From: Acidovorax sp. GBBC 1281
GTDB lineage: Bacteria; Pseudomonadota; Gammaproteobacteria; Burkholderiales; Burkholderiaceae_C
Reading direction: 5' to 3'
Assembly (NCBI RefSeq): GCF_028473645.1
Contig: NZ_CP097269.1
Coordinates: 3,738,001 to 3,802,000 of the forward strand
DNA length: 64,000 nucleotides
Position numbers and translations under genes: made by a program. Shown here piece after piece: positions 19,005-27,157 of this stretch (its first letter is position 1; every line of letters begins with the position of its first letter). A model generated the notes under the pieces. The model was not told the DNA's origin. It saw only the letters and a program-made list of their open reading frames with translations, and searched no databases.

Positions 19005-19859
19005 GTGCCGCCCTTGAGCCTCGCCGCCCGCACGCCCCCCACCCGCCGCGCCATCGTCACGCGGCCCGAGCGCGATGCCGCGCAATGGGTCGTGGCCCTG
19101 CACGCGCGCGGCATCGAGGCCACGGCCCTGCCCCTGATCGCCATCGCCGGCTGCAGCCACCCCGACGCGGTCGCCGCGCTGCGCCGGGCGCGCGAGGGCT
19201 TTGGCGACTACCGCGCGGTGATGTTCGTGAGCGCCAATGCCGTGCGCTATTTCTTCGAGTCCAATCGGCCTCCAGCGCATGATCCACTAGGGCATATCGC
19301 TATAAAAACAAGAGCATGGTCCCCAGGCCCCGGCACCGCCCAGGCGCTGCGGGACGGCGGCATGCCCGCCGCGCGGATCGACCAGCCCGCGGCCACGGCC
19401 GGGCAGTTCGACTCCGAATCGCTGTGGGAGCGGGTGCAGCCGCAGGTGCAGCCCGGCGACCGCATCCTGATCGTGCGCGGCGCGCAGGGCGAGGCCGACG
19501 GCCCGTCGGACGCCGCCCAGGGCGGCACCGGGCGCGAATGGCTGGCGCAGCAGATCGCCGCGGCCGGCGGGCAGGTGGAGTTCGTCGCCGCCTACGAGCG
19601 CGCCGCGCCGCAGCTCACGCCCGCGCAGCAGGCCCTGGCCACGCAGGCCGCCACGGACGGCTCGCTCTGGCTGTTCAGCAGCTCCGAAGCCATCGCCCAT
19701 CTCGCCGCCGCGCTGCCCGGCCAGGACTGGCGCGAGGCCCGCGCGCTGGTCACCCACCCCCGCATCGCGCAGGCCGCCGACGCCCTGGGCTTCGGGGCCG
19801 TGCGCCAGTGCCGGCCCGCCCTGGACGACGTGGTCGCCTCGATAGAATCGCACCCATGA
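19005..19859 (+). CDS. hemD: Uroporphyrinogen-III synthase carrying an inserted dispersed repeat
   Basis: HemD closes and flips ring D of hydroxymethylbilane to form uroporphyrinogen III. Recognisable parts are AIVTRPERDAAQWVVAL, the strand ending VMFVSANAVRYFF, WSPGPGTAQALRDGG, and the late SSEAIAHLAAALPG. There is no in-frame ATG near the expected start; GTG 19005 (or TTG 19014) begins 22 bases after hemC. Between VRYFFES and AWSPGPGT the frame runs through a copy of the dispersed repeat (19271-19315), adding about 15 foreign residues (RPPAHDPLGHIAIKTR) without breaking the frame. The stop overlaps the hemX start (ATGA). I expect it to be functional since it is essential. Confidence 0.9.
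   Translation: MPPLSLAARTPPTRRAIVTRPERDAAQWVVALHARGIEATALPLIAIAGCSHPDAVAALRRAREGFGDYRAVMFVSANAVRYFFESNRPPAHDPLGHIAIKTRAWSPGPGTAQALRDGGMPAARIDQPAATAGQFDSESLWERVQPQVQPGDRILIVRGAQGEADGPSDAAQGGTGREWLAQQIAAAGGQVEFVAAYERAAPQLTPAQQALATQAATDGSLWLFSSSEAIAHLAAALPGQDWREARALVTHPRIAQAADALGFGAVRQCRPALDDVVASIESHP
19271..19315 (+). repeat. Dispersed repeat, copy 3, inside the hemD coding sequence
   Basis: The sequence TCCAGCGCATGATCCACTAG, continuing GGGCATATCGCTATAAAAACAAGAGC, matches the core of copy 1 (CATGATCCACTAGGGCAT) and the CATATCGCTA end of copy 2. Its length keeps the hemD frame open. It is AT-rich compared with the flanking gene. Confidence 0.85.
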
Positions 19860-20962
19860 GTTTTGAGCCCGCTTCCGCCCCCGCCGCCCCACCGCTGGCC
19901 GCCCCGCCCTCCGGTGCGGCCGTGCCCGCAGCGCCCGCGAAAGGCGCCAGCGGCAACCGCTACGCGCTCTGGACCCTGGGGTTCGTGGCCGCGGCCGGCC
20001 TGCTGGGCAGCGTGCTGCTGTGGCAGCGCCTGAACACCATCCAGGAACAGCTGGCGCGGCAGACCGCCGACTCCGGCACCCAGGCCATCGAAGCCCGCAC
20101 CCTCGCCCACCAGGCACTGGACGTCTCTCGCGAAACCGCCGCGCGGCTCACCGTGAACGAAACCCGCGTGAGCGAAGTGGCCCTGCAGCGCGCCCAGCTC
20201 GAAGAATTGATGCAAAGCCTGTCGCGCTCGCGCGACGAGAACCTGGTGGTGGACATCGAATCCGGCATCCGCTTGGCCCAGCAGCAGGCCCAGTTGACCG
20301 GCAGCCTGGAGCCGCTGGTGGCCGCCCTCAAGAGCGCCAACCAGCGCATCGAACGCGCCGCCCAGCCCCGCCTGGCACCCCTGTCGCGCGCCATCGGTCG
20401 CGACCTGGAGCGCATCGGCGCCGCCCAGGTGACCGACACCGCCGGCCTGCTCGCGCGGCTCGACGATCTGGTGCGGCAGGTGGACGAGCTGCCCCTGCAG
20501 AACGCCGTCGCCCAGGCCGCGGCCACGCGCCGCATGAACGCCCAGGTGTCCGCGAGCGACGCCGCCGCGCCGGCTGCGGCCCCCAACCCCTGGTGGCAGT
20601 CCGCGCTGCAGCGCGCGTGGGAGGTCGTGCGCGACGAGGCCCGCGGCCTGCTGCGCGTGAGCCGCATCGATCGGCCCGAGGCCATTTTGGTGTCGCCCGA
20701 CCAGGCGTTCTTCCTGCGCGAGAACCTGAAGCTCAAGCTCATGAACGCCCGCCTGGGCGTGCTGGCCCGCCAGCTCGACTCGGCCCGCGCCGACCTGGCC
20801 GCCGCCAGCGCCGCGCTCAACCGCTACTTCGATCCCGCGTCGCGCCGCACGCAGATGGCCGCCACGGTGCTGCAGCAGGCCCAGTCGCACATCCGCACGG
20901 CCGAGTTGCCGCCGCTGGACGAAACCCTGTCCGCCCTGGCCACGGCCGCGGCGGGCCGCTGA
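19856..20962 (+). CDS. hemX: HemX-like membrane protein (uroporphyrinogen-III C-methyltransferase-like, non-catalytic)
   Basis: The 368-residue product has an Ala/Pro-rich N-terminus, one membrane span at about residues 41-60 (ALWTLGFVAAAGLLGSVLLW) and a long helical, coiled-coil-prone periplasmic domain (RLNTIQEQLARQ onward). This is the HemX layout; the family is found after hemD but lacks a methyltransferase fold, and its job is poorly known, probably organising haem-pathway enzymes. The ATG overlaps the hemD stop by 4 bases. hemY follows after 22 bases, so hemCDXY form one operon. Confidence 0.88.
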   Translation: MSFEPASAPAAPPLAAPPSGAAVPAAPAKGASGNRYALWTLGFVAAAGLLGSVLLWQRLNTIQEQLARQTADSGTQAIEARTLAHQALDVSRETAARLTVNETRVSEVALQRAQLEELMQSLSRSRDENLVVDIESGIRLAQQQAQLTGSLEPLVAALKSANQRIERAAQPRLAPLSRAIGRDLERIGAAQVTDTAGLLARLDDLVRQVDELPLQNAVAQAAATRRMNAQVSASDAAAPAAAPNPWWQSALQRAWEVVRDEARGLLRVSRIDRPEAILVSPDQAFFLRENLKLKLMNARLGVLARQLDSARADLAAASAALNRYFDPASRRTQMAATVLQQAQSHIRTAELPPLDETLSALATAAAGR

Positions 20963-20984
20963 GCCGCCGGAGGACCGCCCACCC

Positions 20985-22262
20985 ATGCGCGCCGCACTCT
21001 GGTTTCTGGCACTTTTTGGCGTGGCCGTCGCGGCCGCGCTGTTCGCGGGCAACAACCAGGGCACGGTGACCCTGTTCTGGCCGCCCTACCGCGTCGATCT
21101 CTCGCTCAACCTCGTCCTGCTGCTGCTGGTCGGTGGCTTCGCCACGCTGTATGCGGCGCTGCGTGCCCTGGCCGCGCTACTGGAGCTGCCTCGTCAGGCG
21201 CGGCGCTGGCGCGCCCAGCAAAAGGAGCGCTCCATGCACGCGGCGCTGCTCGATGCGCTGTCGCAGCTGCTGGCCGGGCGCTTCATCCGCTCGCGCAAGG
21301 CCGCCACCGCCGCCCTCGCGCAGGAGAGCGCGCTGGAGGCCTCGGGCGAGGCCGTGCCGCACGGTCGCCAATTGCGCACGCTGGCCCATCTGGTGGCCGC
21401 CGAAAGCTCGCACGCCCTGCAGGACCGCGCCACGCGCGAGGCGCATTTGCAGAACGCGCTCAACAACATTCCCGACCGCGCGCCGGTCACCGAGCTGGAG
21501 CTGCGCGAAGGCGCGCACCTGCGCGCGGCCCGCTGGTCGCTGGACGAGCGCGATGCCAACGCCGCGCTCGAACGCCTGGCCGCCCTGCCCCAAGGCGCGG
21601 CCCGGCGCACGCTGGCGCTGCGCGCGCGCCTGAAGGCCACGCGCCTGGCCCATCAAACGCAGGAAGCCCTGGAGACCGCGCGGCTGCTGGGCAAGCACCG
21701 GGCGTTTTCACCCGCCGCGGCGCAGAGCATCGTGCGCGGCCTGGCCATGGAGTTGCTGAACGGCGCGCACGACCCGGCCCAGCTGCAACAGGTCTGGATG
21801 TCGCTGGAGCCCGCCGAACGCGCCATGCCCGAGCTGGCCATCCACGCGGCGCAGCGCCTGAGCACCCTGGGCGGCGACGCCGGCCAGGTACGCCAGTGGC
21901 TGCTGCCCGTGTGGGAACGCATGGTGGAACTGCCGCACGCCATTCCCGACCACCAGGCGCTCAAGCTGGTGCGCGCCCTGGAAAACAACCTGGACGCGCT
22001 CGACGCCGCCTGGCTCGCCCGCATCGAATCGGCCCAGCAGGCCAACCCCCGCGATGCGCGCCTGCAGTACCTGGCCGCCATGGCCTGCCTGCGGCGCCAG
22101 CTGTGGGGCAAGGCGCAGCAACTGTTCACCCAGTCCACGGGGCAATTGGGCGATGCCAGCCTGCGCTGCAGCGCGTGGCGCCACCTGGCCGAACTGGCCG
22201 AGCAGCGCGGCGACGCCACGGCGGCGGCCGCGGCCTGGAAGAACGCGGTCCTGGCGTCCTGA
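20985..22262 (+). CDS. hemY: HemY-type inner-membrane TPR protein
   Basis: This is the proteobacterial HemY of the hemCDXY operon, not the protoporphyrinogen oxidase of the same name. Two membrane spans near the N-terminus (about 3-21 and 43-62) flank the conserved GNNQGTVTLFWPPYRVDLS. The remaining 350 residues form helical TPR-like repeats, such as DARLQYLAAMACLRRQLWGKA. The 425-residue length fits the family. The role in haem synthesis is inferred from the operon. It converges on the ABC-F gene with a 94-base gap. Confidence 0.9.
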   Translation: MRAALWFLALFGVAVAAALFAGNNQGTVTLFWPPYRVDLSLNLVLLLLVGGFATLYAALRALAALLELPRQARRWRAQQKERSMHAALLDALSQLLAGRFIRSRKAATAALAQESALEASGEAVPHGRQLRTLAHLVAAESSHALQDRATREAHLQNALNNIPDRAPVTELELREGAHLRAARWSLDERDANAALERLAALPQGAARRTLALRARLKATRLAHQTQEALETARLLGKHRAFSPAAAQSIVRGLAMELLNGAHDPAQLQQVWMSLEPAERAMPELAIHAAQRLSTLGGDAGQVRQWLLPVWERMVELPHAIPDHQALKLVRALENNLDALDAAWLARIESAQQANPRDARLQYLAAMACLRRQLWGKAQQLFTQSTGQLGDASLRCSAWRHLAELAEQRGDATAAAAAWKNAVLAS

Positions 22263-22356
22263 CACAAGCCGGGCCCAGGCGCCGTGCCGGGGCCTGCGCC
22301 CTCCGCCCCCTCTGCGGCCGCTCAAGGCCGCGCTCCGCTCTTGGCCGTGGGACGCG

Positions 22357-24111
22357 TTACGCCAGCGCGACTGACGGTGCCGCATCCAGATTCCAGCCGC
22401 CCTCCTCCCACGTCCACACCACCTGCGGCGCAATCGCCTGCAGAAAATGCCGGTCGTGCGACACCACCAGCAATGCGCCGGTGAACGACGCCAGCGCGGA
22501 CTGCAGCGCCGCCACGGCCCGCGCATCGAGGTGGTTCGTGGGCTCGTCCAGCAGCAGCACCTGCGCCGGATCGCCGCTCCACAACGCGCAGGCCAGCGCG
22601 GCCTTGATGCGCTCCCCGCCGCTCAAGGTGCCCGCCGGCCGCTGCACGCAGGCGGCGTCCAGCCCCAGCTGCGCCAGACGGGTGCGCAAGGCGGCGGGCG
22701 ACAGCGGCGAGCCGGTCTGCGCCAGCCGCTCCAGCACGCTCAGCCCCGGCGGCAGCAGCGCCGCGCTGTGCTGGTCGAGCCAGGCGGTGCGCACCATGCA
22801 CTGCACCCGGCCCGAGGCGGGCGCGAGATGCCCCGCCACCATGCGCAGCAGCGTGGTCTTGCCGCAGCCGTTCGGGCCGGTGATGGCGATGCGCACCGGC
22901 CCGCTCCACACCCCGTCGAGCGCCTGGGGCTGGCTACTGCGCCGTGGCGACCACGGCAGGGGCGGCACGGCGCGCTCCAGCCGCAGCACCGGCTTGGCCA
23001 GCGGGATGGCGCTGGCCGGCAGCGGCAGTGCCAGGGCCGCAGCGGGCGCCAACCGGCCGGCAGCCTCGCGCACGGCGGCATCCAGCCGCTCGCCCGACTC
23101 TTCGCGGCGCACATGCTCCCGCCCCGCGAAGGCCTCTGCACGGCTTTTTTGAAGGCCCAGCAGCAGCGGCGACTGGTTCGCGTCCTGCGCTGCCGCGCGG
23201 CCGCGGGCGGCCCGCCGCATCTGCGCGTCGTGCTGCCGCCGCAAATCGCGTTGTGCGGCATCGCGTTCGGCGCGCGCATGGTGCAGCGCGGCCTGGGCCG
23301 CCTGGGCCTCGGCATCGCGCTGCGCCGCATAGACATCCCACGCACCGCCGTAGTGGCGCAGGCCTTGCGGGGTGAGCTCGGCGATGCGGTCCACCGCCTC
23401 CAGCAGCGCGCGGTCGTGCGTGGCCACCAGCACCGCGCCCCGCCAGTCCGCCAGGGCCGACAGCAGCCAGCGCCGGGCGGGCGCATCGAGGTGGTTGGTG
23501 GGCTCGTCCAGCAGCAGCACGTCGGCACCCGAAAGAAAAGCGCCCGCCAGCGCTACGCGGGCCCGCTCGCCGCCGCTCAGGCAGGCCGCTTCGCGATCCG
23601 GGGACAGGTGGCCCAGCCCCACGCCGTCGAGCGCGCGCTGCCAGCGGGCCGCGCAGTCCCACTGCCCGTCCGCGAGCAGCAGGTCGGCTTCATCGCCCTG
23701 CCCGGCCTCCAGCCGGGCCAGCGCCCCCAGCACGGAGTCGATGCCCGCCAGCGCCGCCACGGTGCCACCCGGGCGGTGCTGGTCCACCGCGTGCAGGCGG
23801 CCCGGCCGCTCCACCGTGCCCGAAGCCGGCGCCAGCGTGCCGGCCGCCAGGGCGAGCAGCACGCTCTTGCCCACGCCGTTGTCGCCCACCAGGCCGGTGA
23901 TGCCGGGGGCGAGGTGGAGTGTGGGCGGCTCGGCCCAGAGCGCCTCGCCGTCGGGCCGCCGCCATTGCACCCGGGCCAGGCGCAGCAGCGCGCCCTCCCG
24001 CACCGGCGCGCAAGCCGCCAGGGGAGAAGACGTGGAAGAAGAGGAAAGGGAAACGGATGCGGTGCGCGCTGCACCGCGGTGCGGACGGGCGTCCGCGTTG
24101 AATGTCGCCAT
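22357..24111 (-). CDS. ABC-F family ATP-binding protein (two ABC domains)
   Basis: Two ATPase cassettes lie in tandem with no membrane span. The first has Walker A GDNGVGKS, signature LSGGERARVAL and Walker B LLLDEPTNHLD; the second has GPNGCGKTT, LSGGERIKAAL and LLLDEPTNHLD. The linker between them is rich in Ala, Arg and Gln and coiled-coil-like (HHARAERDAAQRDLRRQHD), as in ABC-F translation factors that act in the ribosomal E site. Family members range from translational throttles to antibiotic-resistance proteins; this one is undefined. ATG 24111 has GGAG 7 bases upstream and is preferred over ATG 24129. Confidence 0.9.
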   Translation of the reverse strand: MATFNADARPHRGAARTASVSLSSSSTSSPLAACAPVREGALLRLARVQWRRPDGEALWAEPPTLHLAPGITGLVGDNGVGKSVLLALAAGTLAPASGTVERPGRLHAVDQHRPGGTVAALAGIDSVLGALARLEAGQGDEADLLLADGQWDCAARWQRALDGVGLGHLSPDREAACLSGGERARVALAGAFLSGADVLLLDEPTNHLDAPARRWLLSALADWRGAVLVATHDRALLEAVDRIAELTPQGLRHYGGAWDVYAAQRDAEAQAAQAALHHARAERDAAQRDLRRQHDAQMRRAARGRAAAQDANQSPLLLGLQKSRAEAFAGREHVRREESGERLDAAVREAAGRLAPAAALALPLPASAIPLAKPVLRLERAVPPLPWSPRRSSQPQALDGVWSGPVRIAITGPNGCGKTTLLRMVAGHLAPASGRVQCMVRTAWLDQHSAALLPPGLSVLERLAQTGSPLSPAALRTRLAQLGLDAACVQRPAGTLSGGERIKAALACALWSGDPAQVLLLDEPTNHLDARAVAALQSALASFTGALLVVSHDRHFLQAIAPQVVWTWEEGGWNLDAAPSVALA

Positions 24112-24271
24112 GGTCGAGCTCCAAGCCATCGAATCGGCCGCCTCCCCGGATCGGAGGGGGAAAGCGGAACGGACGGAGGGGGCTTACAGGCGCATGGGTG
24201 AAGAACCTCGGTGGCGGCGATCGGAGCGATCGAAGGGCCGGACTATACGGCCGCAGGACCGGCAACGCAAA

Positions 24272-24306
24272 TTCACTTAGGTGAAATGCATTACGAATAG
24301 TACAAT
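24272..24306 (+). promoter_or_regulatory. Putative promoter with overlapping inverted-repeat operator for the VOC gene
   Basis: TTCAC-TTAG-GTGAA (24272-24285) is a perfect 5-bp-arm inverted repeat, in a short AT-rich island. TACAAT at 24301-24306 is a good -10 candidate, 28 bases before the ATG at 24334. The inverted repeat covers the expected -35 position, so a repressor bound there would block transcription. Confidence 0.5.
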
Positions 24307-24333
24307 TTTCAGATCCACCCGACGGAGACCGCC

Positions 24334-24960
24334 ATGAACGCCGTGCCAAGACCGAAACCCGACCTGTCCACCCTGCCCCCGCCCGCCGCCGTGCAGCAGC
24401 TGCACCACTACGCCTACAAGGCGCGCGACGCCGAGGAGACGCGGCAGTTCTACGAAGACATCCTGGGCCTGCCGCTCTACCACATCATCCAGAGCGACCA
24501 CGTGCCCAGCACGGGCGAGTACTGCCCCTACACGCACTTCTTCTTCCGGCTGAAGGACGGCTCGTTCATCGCCTTCTTCGACCTGGGCGACGACGTGAAG
24601 GCCGAGCCCTCGCCCAACACCCCACTGTGGGTCAACCACATCGCGTTCCGCGTGGACACGGTGCAGGAGCTGGAGAACACCAAGGCCCGCCTGGAGGCGC
24701 ATGGCGTCGAAGTGCTCGGCGTGACCGATCACCACATCTTCAAGAGCATCTACTTCTTCGATCCCAACGGCATTCGCCTGGAGCTGTCGGCGCAATTGGC
24801 CGATGCGCAGCAGATGGAAAAGGACAGCACGGTGGCCCACCAGCGCCTGAACGAGTGGACCGCGCGCAAGGAGCAGTGGCGCAAGGAGCGCGCCGAGGGC
24901 AAGAGCGCCGCGCCGCTCAAGCCCGCGCAGAACGACCGGCCGGAGTACGCCAAGGGTTGA
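24334..24960 (+). CDS. VOC-family (glyoxalase/dioxygenase fold) protein
   Basis: The 208-residue product has the vicinal-oxygen-chelate fold signatures: LHHYAYKARDAEETRQFYEDILGLPL in two parts, then NHIAFRVDTVQELENTKARL and SIYFFDPNGIRLEL. The metal-binding residues expected are the His of LHHYAY, the His of NHIAF and the Glu of IRLEL. Members are dioxygenases, glyoxalases or isomerases; substrate unknown. The C-terminal 35 residues are charged and helical (WTARKEQWRKERAEGK). It has its own promoter region with a palindrome, so it is probably induced by a ligand. It converges on the M48 gene. Confidence 0.88.
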   Translation: MNAVPRPKPDLSTLPPPAAVQQLHHYAYKARDAEETRQFYEDILGLPLYHIIQSDHVPSTGEYCPYTHFFFRLKDGSFIAFFDLGDDVKAEPSPNTPLWVNHIAFRVDTVQELENTKARLEAHGVEVLGVTDHHIFKSIYFFDPNGIRLELSAQLADAQQMEKDSTVAHQRLNEWTARKEQWRKERAEGKSAAPLKPAQNDRPEYAKG

Positions 24961-25011
24961 CCGGCCCGCGTCACGGCACCTCGGCCTGGGGCCGGGGCCG
25001 GGGCTGGCCGC

Positions 25012-26862
25012 TCAATCGTCCAGCGTTTCGCGCCCGCGCATGACCTGGTGGCGCTCCCAGTAGTGCTCCAGCGTCGCCTTGAAGCGCTGCTTGTCCTTCT
25101 TGAGGCCCGGCAGCTTGAGCTTCGTGCTCTTGGCGCGCAGCAGGCTTTTTTCCGGGTGCGTGATGGTGAGCGAATCGCCCAGGATGCTGTCCTTGAAGGC
25201 CATGGCCTTCACCGCGTCCCAGGGCACCGTGGTGCCATCGGCCGACGTGGCGATGCCTTCGTGGCTCACCTGCACCGTGTGGCCGCCTTTCAGCGCGAAC
25301 GACCGGGCCGGAAAGTACTTGAGCACCACCGCCAGTTCCTCGGCGGTGGCCGGCTCGTAGCGATAGGCCAGGCTGCGTTCATGGCCCTGCGCGAAGGCCT
25401 GCTCGTAGTCGCTCCACAGGCGCTGCTCGATGGCGTCTGCCGTGAGGATGTCCTGCGCCCAGGTGCGCTCGGGCGGCCGCACCACGATGGCGCCGTAGTC
25501 CGATTCGGGTAGCACCCAGCCCACGTTGCGGATGCGTTCGGGCATCAGCGGGTGGGTGTCGAACGGATGGGGCACGTTGGCCGTCTGCATCGCGGTGCGG
25601 AACTCCGCCGACTGCGCATAGGGCGGCAGCCCGCTCGAGATGAAGTGCGCGATGCCCAGATCGCCCGCCAGCTGCTCTTCCTTGTCGAACAGGTCGCTCT
25701 CGATCTTGTGGCGGTACTTGGCATAGGCCGCGATCTTGACCAGCGACTGCCCGATGGCCTGGGGCGACACCAGCTGCGCGGCGATGCGGTCGGCCTGGAA
25801 CTCGCGCGCCCTGCTGTCGCGGGCCAGCGCCCACTCGAAGATCAGGCGGTACAGGCCCAGCAGCGGGGACACCACCGCCGTCAGGCCGGAGGTGCGCATG
25901 GCATGGTGGTACTGGTCGTACTGCACTAGTTTCGGCCCCAGGCGCGCGCTGCTTTCGGTGTCGCCGCCGCCCAGGTGGGCCAGCTCGTGGGCGAACACCG
26001 CGTCGGCCTCGGATTGGTCGAGCAGGCGCAGCAGCGGAATGCTGACGAACAGCGTGCGCCCGGTGAGCGCCTGCCCCGCCACGTGGATGGGCGCTTCGGT
26101 CACGAAGAAATTGGCGTCGATGCCGGCCACGATGTGCTGCGGCGGCGCGGTCTGGAGCCGCGCGGCCATGTGGCGGATGCGCTGCCACAGCAGCGGCGCG
26201 TCGGCCTCCTGCACCAGCTCGCCCTCGACCTCGCTGTGGCGGTTCACCCGCTTGAAGATGCCCACCACCGCCAGCACCACGGCCACCGCCACGCCGATCG
26301 CCACCGCCATGATGAGCTTGGGCGAATAGCGGTGCCAGAAATACGCCGTCACCCAGAACGACAGCCAGGCCACCATCGCGCCCTGCACCACCACCTCCAG
26401 CGCGCTCGCGGCGGTCATCAGGCGCCAGCCGGCCACGAAGCTCGCATGCTGCAGCCGGCGGTTGACGAAGGCCAGCGCCCCGAGCGCCAGCGCGGCCACC
26501 AGCACCAGCGCGCCGGCCACCAACGTCCAAAGCGCCACGGTGCGCGCCACGAAGAACTGCCAATTGTTGGAGTACGGCGGGCACATGGCCTCGCGGTATT
26601 CCTGCGCATCGGGCGTGCGGTCGGTGCAGATCGTGGAGGGCGGATGGGCTCGGTAGTAGTCCTTCTGTTCCTGCCGGTTCGCCGGGGACAGGTCCGTGGC
26701 GGCGTCGATGCGCGATTCGATGGCGACCAGGAACCTGGCGTCCAGGTCGCGCTGCACATGGTTCGCGAAGAACAGGGTGACCAGCGGCACCGCGAACAGC
26801 GACAGCACCGACCAGAGAAAGGCTTTGCCGAGACCGGCGCGCAGCGAGGGATGAAGGGCCAT
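25012..26862 (-). CDS. Membrane-bound M48-family zinc metallopeptidase
   Basis: The peptidase motif is HELAH in VFAHELAHLGGGDTESSAR, with the downstream Glu-containing region REFQADRIAAQL supplying the third ligand. The N-terminal half has a span at about 15-33, a periplasmic loop with two cysteines (STICTDR and EAMCPPY), then three more spans. The 616-residue length is long for HtpX-like enzymes because of this loop and a C-terminal domain containing ALKGGHTVQVSHEGIATS. It probably degrades misfolded membrane or periplasmic proteins. ATG 26862 (MALHPSLRAGLGKAF) begins just ahead of the first span; in-frame sequence upstream is low-complexity. Confidence 0.88.
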   Translation of the reverse strand: MALHPSLRAGLGKAFLWSVLSLFAVPLVTLFFANHVQRDLDARFLVAIESRIDAATDLSPANRQEQKDYYRAHPPSTICTDRTPDAQEYREAMCPPYSNNWQFFVARTVALWTLVAGALVLVAALALGALAFVNRRLQHASFVAGWRLMTAASALEVVVQGAMVAWLSFWVTAYFWHRYSPKLIMAVAIGVAVAVVLAVVGIFKRVNRHSEVEGELVQEADAPLLWQRIRHMAARLQTAPPQHIVAGIDANFFVTEAPIHVAGQALTGRTLFVSIPLLRLLDQSEADAVFAHELAHLGGGDTESSARLGPKLVQYDQYHHAMRTSGLTAVVSPLLGLYRLIFEWALARDSRAREFQADRIAAQLVSPQAIGQSLVKIAAYAKYRHKIESDLFDKEEQLAGDLGIAHFISSGLPPYAQSAEFRTAMQTANVPHPFDTHPLMPERIRNVGWVLPESDYGAIVVRPPERTWAQDILTADAIEQRLWSDYEQAFAQGHERSLAYRYEPATAEELAVVLKYFPARSFALKGGHTVQVSHEGIATSADGTTVPWDAVKAMAFKDSILGDSLTITHPEKSLLRAKSTKLKLPGLKKDKQRFKATLEHYWERHQVMRGRETLDD

Positions 26863-27157
26863 GGGTGCGGATTTGTTGGAATGGGAATGGGACCTTGGCG
26901 GCACGGCACGGAGCCGGCCACCCCCTGGCGGGTGCGCCCGATGGCTCCGAGGCCGACGATTATCGGCAGCCATCTTGCTCACATCCCCTTGCAGCCTTCG
27001 GTAAAAGGTAACAAAGCGATAGCAGATCCGGCCCGCCCGCCGGGCCCAGCGCCCGCGGAGCGCTGGTGCCGCTGCCTTAAAATGCCCGGTCCCCTTCCTG
27101 ACCCGAAGCCCAGGCAGCCGCCTGCCCGTTGGCCTCTTCTTGCACCCACCAGACCCC

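Noticed and set aside
19256..19330. Frameshift or pseudogene call for hemD
   Set aside because: The repeat length preserves the frame, conserved blocks continue on both sides, and the gene keeps its overlap with hemX.
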